Source: Rhizobium sp. 007
GTDB taxonomy: Bacteria > Pseudomonadota > Alphaproteobacteria > Rhizobiales > Rhizobiaceae
Assembly: GCF_015353075.1 (NCBI RefSeq)
Contig: NZ_CP064187.1
Location: forward strand, 1,674,001 to 1,738,000
DNA length: 64,000 bases
Direction: 5' to 3'
Made by a program: the position numbers and the translations under genes. The notes under the pieces were generated by a model. It searched no databases. It was not told where the DNA came from and was given only the letters and a program-made list of their open reading frames with translations. Shown one piece after another: positions 58,309 to 64,000 of this stretch; the first letter of the stretch is position 1, and each line of letters opens with the position of its first letter.

Positions 58309-59106
58309 TTATGCAGGCGTGACCAGTTTTCTGTAGAGATGCCATGTTGCGTGGCCGAGGATAGGCATCACCAGCGCCAGCCCGACAAAAAGCGGGATCG
58401 TGCCGATGACCAGCCCCGCAGCAATGATCAGGCCCCACAGCATGACCGGTACCGGGTTGACGACAGTTGCGCGGATCGAAGCCGCCATAGCAGCCACCAG
58501 CCCTACATCGCGATCGAGAAGCAAGGGAAACGTGACGACGGTCGTCGCCAGAACCACGATGGCGAAGACCAGCCCCAGCAGATTGCCCCAGATGATCAGT
58601 TGCATGCCTTCGGGCGTGCCGAAAATCTGCGAGGTGAACACTTCGATCGACCGCGGGAAAACATCGCCGAACAGGTTCGTGTAGAGCGTCTGCGCTGCGA
58701 CGAGCCAGACGATGAAGAAGCCGAACAGCAGCAGCCCGCCGACGATAATCGACGGCAAGGCCGGCGATTGCCTGACTTCGAGCGCATGCCTCCACGACGT
58801 ATCGAGACCCGCCTCGCGGCGGCGGCTGATTTCATAGAGCCCGATGGCGGCAATCGGCCCGATCAGTGCAAACCCGGACATCAGCGGAAAGATCATCGGC
58901 AGAAGGTTTGCGTCCGATGACGCAAGGGCAAGAAAAATGCCGGCAATCGGATACATGAGGCATAAGAACACGTAATGGGAAGGCTTTTCGCGAAAATCGT
59001 CCAGCCCGCGACGTAACGCGTCGAAGACGTCTGCGGTGCTGATCTTGTTAATAGCAAGACGTGCGTAGCGCTCGCCTGATCCTGTCATAACATGAAATGC
59101 CGACAT
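58309..59106 (-). CDS. DUF2189 integral membrane protein
   Basis: 265 residues. Multi-pass membrane protein with about six helices starting near residue 42. The DUF2189 core is visible in DFREKPSHYVFLCLMYPIAG, PLMSGFALIGPIAAIGLYEI and ILGHATWHLYRKLV near the end. Function unknown. ATG 59106 (MSAFHVMTG) follows GGAGGAG; the open frame upstream is antisense to the next gene's leader. It is divergent from the RBBP9-like gene. Confidence 0.85.
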   Translation of the reverse strand: MSAFHVMTGSGERYARLAINKISTADVFDALRRGLDDFREKPSHYVFLCLMYPIAGIFLALASSDANLLPMIFPLMSGFALIGPIAAIGLYEISRRREAGLDTSWRHALEVRQSPALPSIIVGGLLLFGFFIVWLVAAQTLYTNLFGDVFPRSIEVFTSQIFGTPEGMQLIIWGNLLGLVFAIVVLATTVVTFPLLLDRDVGLVAAMAASIRATVVNPVPVMLWGLIIAAGLVIGTIPLFVGLALVMPILGHATWHLYRKLVTPA

Positions 59107-59272
59107 GGCTTTCTCCTCCGTAAGCCGATCGGCCGGCGGCGGAAATGCATCGGCATTGACGCAGCCGACACGAGAAACCGCAACCGGCAATGGCGCGATC
59201 ATAACGAATTTCACTGCCGTTGTCGCGCTTTCCCTTGACAGAACGGCCAAGCTTTCTCACATCGGCGGGATC

Positions 59273-59827
59273 ATGAAAGCTTCTGACGTCGACATTCTCA
59301 TCATCCCTGGCTACACGAATTCCGGCCCCGACCACTGGCAGACGCGCTGGGAAGCAAAGCTCAGCACTGCGCGGCGCGTCGAACAGGCGGAATGGTCAAA
59401 ACCGGTCCGCGAAGATTGGGTCGCCCGCATCGCCGAGGAGGTGAACGCCTCGTCCCGCCCCGTCGTCCTTGTCGCCCACTCGCTCGGAATACCATCGGCG
59501 ATCCATGCGATCCCGCATTTCAGGAAGAAGGTGGCCGGCGCTTTCTTCGTGGCACCGCCCGATGTCGCCAATCCGAAGATCCGCCCGAAGCACCTCATGA
59601 CCTTCGGTCCCTACCCGCGCGATCCGCTGCCGTTCCCTGCAATCACAGTGGCAAGCCGCAACGATCCATTCGGCAGCTACGAGCATGCCGATGACGTTGC
59701 CGCAAGCTGGGGCTCGCTTCTGATCGACGCTGGTGAATCCGGCCATATCAACGCGGAGTCAGGCCACGGCCCCTGGCCGGAGGGAACGATGGTCTTCGCG
59801 CAGTTCCTGAGCCGCCTGAAGCCTTAG
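59273..59827 (+). CDS. RBBP9/YdeN-family alpha/beta hydrolase
   Basis: 184 residues, normal for the family. ILIIPGYTNSGPDHWQTRWE at the N-terminus, nucleophile elbow VLVAHSLG, acid in ASRNDPFGS, and catalytic His in GHINAESGHGPW match serine hydrolases of the RBBP9 group. The physiological substrate is unknown. I start at 59273 (MKASDVDIL); the upstream open frame is leader shared with the divergent DUF2189 gene. Confidence 0.88.
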   Translation: MKASDVDILIIPGYTNSGPDHWQTRWEAKLSTARRVEQAEWSKPVREDWVARIAEEVNASSRPVVLVAHSLGIPSAIHAIPHFRKKVAGAFFVAPPDVANPKIRPKHLMTFGPYPRDPLPFPAITVASRNDPFGSYEHADDVAASWGSLLIDAGESGHINAESGHGPWPEGTMVFAQFLSRLKP

Positions 59828-59831
59828 GCTC

Positions 59832-59852
59832 TGGAAAACCGAAAGTTTTCCA
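59832..59852. terminator. Candidate hairpin terminator after the RBBP9-like gene
   Basis: TGGAAAAC and GTTTTCCA form a perfect 8-bp stem with loop CGAAA, five bases after the stop codon. The stem is AT-rich and only CGTCTTTC follows, so termination strength is doubtful. Confidence 0.45.
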
Positions 59853-59929
59853 CGTCTTTCAGGCACTGCTTAACAGTTATTTTATTCAATGACTTCAGAC
59901 TGCCTGCACGCGAATTGGGCGAGTGCGCA

Positions 59930-62206
59930 GTGAAGCAGCGAAAACAGGTCAGCGCGATCAATACTGACAACAAGCTTGCGGTGAAGCAGGCACCGGATAC
60001 CTCCGATCTGGCGGAGCGCGAGAGCCGTTGGAACTATGCGCTCGTCGGCTCTGGCCTCGGCGTCTGGGACCACAACAACCTAATCGGCACCAAATACTAC
60101 TCCGATACATGGAAAGAAATCCGCGGCATGGCTCCGCACGAGGAGGCCGACGGAGACTACGAGGAATGGCTCAAGCTTCTTCATCCCGATGACCGCGATT
60201 TCGTCATTGGGGCCATTGAGAAGCAGATCGCAGGGGACCCGGATTATCACGTCTTCGAATACCGGGAGCGCCACAAGGACGGCGGCTGGGTCTGGATCGA
60301 ATGCCGCGGCGCCTGCGTTGAATGGGACGAAAACGGCGCCCCTGCCCGCATCGTCGGCACGGATACGGACATCACGGCCCGCAAACGATCCGAGGAGATG
60401 CTCGAGCACCTGTCGCGCAGGCTGGATCTCGCTCTCGAAATCTCGCGCATAGGCGTTTTCGAAGCCGATCTCAACGCCGGAACAGTCGAGTGGGACGACC
60501 GCTTGCTGGCGATGTACGGGCTTGAAGGCACGCCGCGCGTAAAGTTGAGCGAGGCATGGGAGCAGGCGCTGCACCCGGACGACCGCGAGCGCACGCTGAA
60601 GAACCTGGAGGCAAGTCTCGAAAAAGACCGCGGCCTGCTGCAGGAGTTTCGTATCATCCGCGGCGATGGCGCCGAACGCGTCATTCGCGCCCGCTCGGCT
60701 TTCTTCCTGGATGCCGACGGCAAGCGCAAGCTCATCGGCGCAAATTGGGACGTCACCGAAGAGGTCAGTCTTCGCAACGATCTGCAGAAGGCAAAGGATC
60801 TCGCGGAAGCCCGCAATCAGGAACTCGAAGCCGCCAGGGAAAGCATCGAGCATCTGGCGCTTCACGATTATCTCACGGAACTGCCCAACCGCCGCTATCT
60901 CGACCGCATGCTTGACGAGCGTTCCGCCGGATGCCGCGAGAATGGCTTGACGCTCGCGATCCTGCATATCGACCTCGATCGTTTCAAGCAGATCAACGAC
61001 ACGCTCGGCCACCGCGCCGGCGACGCCATGTTGAAACACGCGGCCAGGGTGCTGAAGGAGAGCGTGCGCGCGAGCGATTTCGTTGCGCGCATCGGCGGCG
61101 ACGAGTTCGTCGTACTTTGCACGATCGACAGCTCTCCGAAGAAGCTTTCCAATATGGCAGCCCGCATCATCCGCGAACTCAGCAAGCCGATCCGCTACGA
61201 AGGTCATGATTGTCGCTTCGGCGCCAGCATCGGCATTGCCGCGGAAAGCGGCAAGGACCTCGATGCAAAGCAGTTGTTGCTCAACGCCGATATCGCGCTT
61301 TACCGCGCCAAGGGCGCAGGCCGCAACCGCCATGAATTCTTCTCGAAGGACGCCCGCCGCACCATCATCGCGGCGAAGCGCCTGTCGGACGAAATGCTGC
61401 TGGGACTGGAGCGCAACGAATTCATTCCCTTCTATCAATTACAGTTTCATGCCCAGACCCTGGAGGTTGCCGGCGTGGAGACGCTGGCACGCTGGCGGCA
61501 TCCGGAGCACGGATTGCTGACACCAGGCCACTTCCTGACGATTGCCGAAGATCTTGACGTCGTCTCAGCGATCGACGGCCTGATCCTCGAAAAAGGGCTG
61601 GCTGATCGCGCCGCCTGGGCGAGAGACGGTTTCGTCACACCGAAGCTTTCGGTGAATGTCTCCTCCAGGCGCCTGGCCGATCCGGGCCTTGGCAAGAAGC
61701 TGCGGGTGCAGAAGATCGAGCCGGGGATCCTCTCCTTCGAGCTCTTGGAATCCATATCGCTTGACGATTGCGATGATGCAGTCCTGACCAATCTCAGGCA
61801 ATTCCGCAAGCTCGGGATCGATATCGAGATCGACGACTTTGGTACCGGTCACGCCTCGATCGTCAGCCTGCTCAAACTCAGTCCTCGCACGCTGAAGATC
61901 GACCGGGAGCTGATCCGCATGCTGCCGCAGTCGGCCGAGCAGAGAAAGCTCGTCCGTTCCATCATCGATATTGGCCGTTCGCTGAACATCCTCGTCACGG
62001 CCGAGGGTGTCGAAAGCATGGATCATGTCCGCATCCTTGGCGATCTCGGCTGCGACATGCTGCAAGGCTATGCCCTGGCGCGGCCGATGCCGGCCATGCA
62101 GATTCCGGCTTTTGTACGCAATGCGGGCTGGCGGCGGCACGACGGCGGCGCCCACGCCCTTCAGGGCGTTCTTCGCCAGCAGATCAAAAGCAACCGCAGC
62201 AAATAA
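59930..62206 (+). CDS. PAS-PAS-GGDEF-EAL cyclic-di-GMP signalling protein
   Basis: 758 residues, no transmembrane segment, so cytoplasmic. Two PAS/PAC sensor domains (about 25-155 and 160-285; HKDGGWVWIECRGACVEWDE, then TDTDITARKRSEEM), a GGDEF domain (about 305-475) with an intact RIGGDEFV active site, and an EAL domain (about 485-735). In the EAL domain the name motif reads ETL, but NVSSRRL, ELLES, DDFGTG, LKIDRELI and AEGVES hold the usual metal-binding residues. Both synthesis and hydrolysis of c-di-GMP are possible. I favour the GTG at 59930, with GGGCGAG upstream, over a TTG at 59915. Confidence 0.9.
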   Translation: MKQRKQVSAINTDNKLAVKQAPDTSDLAERESRWNYALVGSGLGVWDHNNLIGTKYYSDTWKEIRGMAPHEEADGDYEEWLKLLHPDDRDFVIGAIEKQIAGDPDYHVFEYRERHKDGGWVWIECRGACVEWDENGAPARIVGTDTDITARKRSEEMLEHLSRRLDLALEISRIGVFEADLNAGTVEWDDRLLAMYGLEGTPRVKLSEAWEQALHPDDRERTLKNLEASLEKDRGLLQEFRIIRGDGAERVIRARSAFFLDADGKRKLIGANWDVTEEVSLRNDLQKAKDLAEARNQELEAARESIEHLALHDYLTELPNRRYLDRMLDERSAGCRENGLTLAILHIDLDRFKQINDTLGHRAGDAMLKHAARVLKESVRASDFVARIGGDEFVVLCTIDSSPKKLSNMAARIIRELSKPIRYEGHDCRFGASIGIAAESGKDLDAKQLLLNADIALYRAKGAGRNRHEFFSKDARRTIIAAKRLSDEMLLGLERNEFIPFYQLQFHAQTLEVAGVETLARWRHPEHGLLTPGHFLTIAEDLDVVSAIDGLILEKGLADRAAWARDGFVTPKLSVNVSSRRLADPGLGKKLRVQKIEPGILSFELLESISLDDCDDAVLTNLRQFRKLGIDIEIDDFGTGHASIVSLLKLSPRTLKIDRELIRMLPQSAEQRKLVRSIIDIGRSLNILVTAEGVESMDHVRILGDLGCDMLQGYALARPMPAMQIPAFVRNAGWRRHDGGAHALQGVLRQQIKSNRSK

Positions 62207-62346
62207 AGCCTGCATAAGCGGCCGTGCTGGCGGCTTTGATTCCACCGCATCACAAAAAACTGTAAGCTTATCTCCAGAAAGTCTTCGATTCTCTTGGGCC
62301 GCGTTCCTACATATCTGGAATCCGGGGAAGGAGTGACAGGCGCATT

Positions 62347-62439
62347 GTGAAACTCTCTCTTTTCCTTTATGGGGACGCCACGAGATCCATCCACTCGCGC
62401 TATCCCAAGAGCGCCAACGACAGAGAACAACTAAAATGA
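62347..62439 (+). CDS. Possible 30-residue leader ORF overlapping purC
   Basis: From a GTG at 62347 an open frame of 30 codons (beginning [20 protein letters not shown]) ends in a TGA that overlaps the purC ATG as ATGA. AAGGAG lies 13 bases upstream, which is too far for an ideal site. It could be a coupled leader peptide or just an open stretch; only the overlap makes it worth listing. Confidence 0.3.
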   Translation: MKLSLFLYGDATRSIHSRYPKSANDREQLK

Positions 62440-63200
62440 ACCGTCGCCGCCGTATCTACGAGGGCAAGGCCAAGATTCTATATGAGGGACCGGAACCGGG
62501 GACTTTGATCCAGTTCTTCAAGGATGACGCCACGGCCTTCAATAAGAAAAAACACGAAGTCATCGATGGCAAGGGCGTTCTGAACAACCGCATTTCGGAA
62601 TACATCTTCAGCCATCTGAACAAGATCGGCATCCCGACGCACTTCATCCGCCGGCTCAACATGCGCGAGCAGTTGATCCGGGAAGTGGAGATGATCCCCC
62701 TCGAGATCGTTGTGCGCAACGTCGCTGCCGGTTCGCTGGCCAAGCGCCTCGGCATCGAGGAAGGCGTGGTTCTGCCGCGCTCAATCATCGAATTCTACTA
62801 CAAATCCGATGCTCTCGACGATCCGATGGTCTCGGAAGAACACATCACCGCCTTCGGCTGGGCAAACCCTGCCGAGCTCGACGACATCATGGCGCTCGCC
62901 ATCCGCGTCAACGACTTCATGACCGGCCTCTTCCTTGGCGTCGGCATCCAGCTTGTCGATTTCAAGATCGAATGCGGCCGGCTGTTCGAAGGCGACATGA
63001 TGCGCATCATCCTTGCCGACGAGATTTCGCCTGATTCTTGCCGCCTCTGGGACATCGAAACCCACGAGAAGATGGACAAGGACCGCTTCCGCCGCGATAT
63101 GGGCGGGCTTCTCGAAGCCTATTCCGAAGTCGCGCGCCGCCTCGGCATCATCAACGAAAACGAGCCTGTGCGCGGCACCGGCCCGGTTTTGGTCAAGTAA
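62436..63200 (+). CDS. purC: SAICAR synthase (phosphoribosylaminoimidazole-succinocarboxamide synthase)
   Basis: 254 residues. Joins aspartate to CAIR with ATP in purine synthesis. Begins [20 protein letters not shown] with the ATP-binding KxK; the block [19 protein letters not shown], the IKIECGR-like [12 protein letters not shown] and [12 protein letters not shown] are diagnostic. It is followed by purS after 30 bp; purQ follows further on, giving a purC-purS-purQ operon, with purL expected outside the window. Confidence 0.97.
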   Translation: MNRRRRIYEGKAKILYEGPEPGTLIQFFKDDATAFNKKKHEVIDGKGVLNNRISEYIFSHLNKIGIPTHFIRRLNMREQLIREVEMIPLEIVVRNVAAGSLAKRLGIEEGVVLPRSIIEFYYKSDALDDPMVSEEHITAFGWANPAELDDIMALAIRVNDFMTGLFLGVGIQLVDFKIECGRLFEGDMMRIILADEISPDSCRLWDIETHEKMDKDRFRRDMGGLLEAYSEVARRLGIINENEPVRGTGPVLVK

Positions 63201-63230
63201 GACGTTCTGGTCAAAGACAGGGAAGAAGAA

Positions 63231-63473
63231 GTGATCAAGGCTCGTGTAACCGTCACGCTGAAAAACGGCGTTCTCGATCCGCAGGGCAAGGCAATCGAAG
63301 GCGCGCTGAGCGGCCTCGGCTTCACAGGCATCGGCCATGTCCGCCAGGGCAAGGTCTTCGACCTCGAGCTCGAAAGCGCCGACAAGGCCAAGGCCGAAGC
63401 CGACCTCAAGGCCATGTGCGAAAAACTCCTCGCAAACACGGTGATCGAAAATTACACTATTTCTCTCGACTGA
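63231..63473 (+). CDS. purS: FGAM synthase subunit PurS
   Basis: 80 residues, GTG start after GAAGAAGAA. Small subunit that links PurL and PurQ in the three-part formylglycinamidine synthase. KARVTVTLKNGVLDPQGKAI and LGFTGIGHVRQGKVFDLEL are the family signatures, and the length is standard. Confidence 0.96.
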   Translation: MIKARVTVTLKNGVLDPQGKAIEGALSGLGFTGIGHVRQGKVFDLELESADKAKAEADLKAMCEKLLANTVIENYTISLD

Positions 63474-63490
63474 CGGTTGCGGAGAATGTG

Positions 63491-63749
63491 ATGGCTGACC
63501 TGACGTAGGAAATTGCTGTTTGAAATCTTGAGGAAAATTCAGTCCGATGTCTCTATATTGAAGGAAGGACAGAGGGGCATTCGTCGAGATATCAACAGCC
63601 TGCGCAACCATATTGCACGTCATGCAGGGCGACACCAACAATCTGCATGGCACGATGAGCCAGGTACTTGATCGCCTGGGCCGCATTGAAAATCGTCTCG
63701 AACTTCGAGAATTGGCAGAAGCACAAGCAAGGTTTGAACCGCACCCATG
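63491..63749 (+). pseudogene. Frame-broken small coiled-coil protein gene between purS and purQ
   Basis: ATG GCT GAC CTG ACG at 63491 is at once followed by TAG. In a second frame LFEILRKIQSDVSILKEGQR continues as GIRRDINSLRNHI, and from about 63617 a third frame gives VMQGDTNNLHGTMSQVLDRL then GRIENRLELRELAEAQARF before a TGA that overlaps the purQ ATG. Read together it is an intact-looking heptad-rich protein of about 85 residues, of a type I recall from rhizobia (a short ORF with a DRLxRIExRLEL end). At least two frameshifts disable it here. Confidence 0.6.
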
Positions 63750-64000
63750 AAATCAGCCGTCGTTCAACTTCCGGGCCTCAACCGCGATCGCGACATGATC
63801 GCAGCGCTTACGAAAATTTCCGGCCACGCGCCGGTGACAATCTGGCAGACGGAAACTGACATTCCCGACGTCGATCTGATCGTCATTCCGGGCGGCTTTT
63901 CCTATGGCGATTATCTGCGCTGCGGCGCGATTGCGGCCCGCATGCCGGTGATGCAGGCTATCGTCGACAAGGCTCACAAAGGCGTCAGGGTTCTTGGCGT
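63747..64000 (+). CDS. purQ: FGAM synthase glutaminase subunit PurQ (3' end outside window)
   Basis: The first 84 codons are visible. Class I glutamine amidotransferase that supplies ammonia to PurL. The N-terminus [20 protein letters not shown], the segment [20 protein letters not shown] and GVRVLG just before the nucleophile-elbow region (outside the window) are typical. ATG overlaps the stop of the broken upstream gene (ATGA). Confidence 0.95.
   Translation, partial: MKSAVVQLPGLNRDRDMIAALTKISGHAPVTIWQTETDIPDVDLIVIPGGFSYGDYLRCGAIAARMPVMQAIVDKAHKGVRVLG

Overview
The window looks like a chromosomal segment of a fast-growing Rhizobium (R. etli / R. leguminosarum type alphaproteobacterium). 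Base composition is high-GC with strong third-position GC bias, which also produces many long antisense open frames. The gene content is typical of the family: a suf operon with two cysteine desulfurases, ATP12 chaperone, PccA/PccB, class III alcohol dehydrogenase with S-formylglutathione hydrolase, and a purC-purS-purQ run. The species is inferred from protein character, not from a search.

0-6.7 kb: end of a Cys-rich small protein, an isoprenylcysteine methyltransferase-like gene with an apparent 3' frameshift, a MerR regulator with a palindromic operator, mgtE, a peptide-deformylase-like protein lacking two metal ligands, a BON-domain protein, tRNA-Leu(GAG), lipB, a DMT exporter and a hypothetical gene. 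6.8-19.5 kb: pccA, an SRPBCC/M50 membrane-protease fusion, formaldehyde detoxification (class III ADH and FghA) enclosing a ParE-like toxin relic and a DUF188 gene, a guanidine-II riboswitch with gdx/sugE, DoxX, then a leftward run crcB-rlu-HAD-atp12-lipoprotein-pccB. 19.5-27.6 kb: a DUF1775-PCuAC copper protein pair, a tandem glycine riboswitch with gcvTHP, a SAM methyltransferase, and a gene graveyard where a decayed MmyB-type XRE regulator lies back to back with a decayed SDR oxidoreductase.

27.6-36 kb: a very short flagellar-rod-like protein, a LysE exporter, and the leftward suf operon (sufS2-sufB-sufC-sufD-sufS-sufT-[antitoxin relic]-sufA), with an operator-rich region at its promoter. 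36-48 kb: hydrolase, GNAT, anmK, tyrS, a giant AsmA/YhdP-like protein, Bcp, a ferritin-like DUF455 protein, an M23 peptidase, an RhlE-type helicase, a Nudix hydrolase. 48-54 kb: a tightly packed leftward module (MoxR, CoxE-type VWA, split XdhC, MoCF/MobA fusion, TfoX) that looks like a maturation system for a molybdenum hydroxylase whose structural genes are not in the window. 54-64 kb: orphan amino-acid-type binding protein, rpe, purB, an Fe-permease gene whose ribosome binding site sits in a perfect hairpin, DUF2189, RBBP9 hydrolase, a PAS-GGDEF-EAL protein, and the pur operon with a frame-broken coiled-coil gene between purS and purQ.

Most of the window is housekeeping. I did not find a clear multi-gene undescribed system. 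The most interesting signals are the SRPBCC/M50 fusion, the metal-ligand-less deformylase, the orphan Mo-hydroxylase maturation module, the SD-sequestering hairpin, the two riboswitches, and at least five decayed genes that must be read across frames to be seen.
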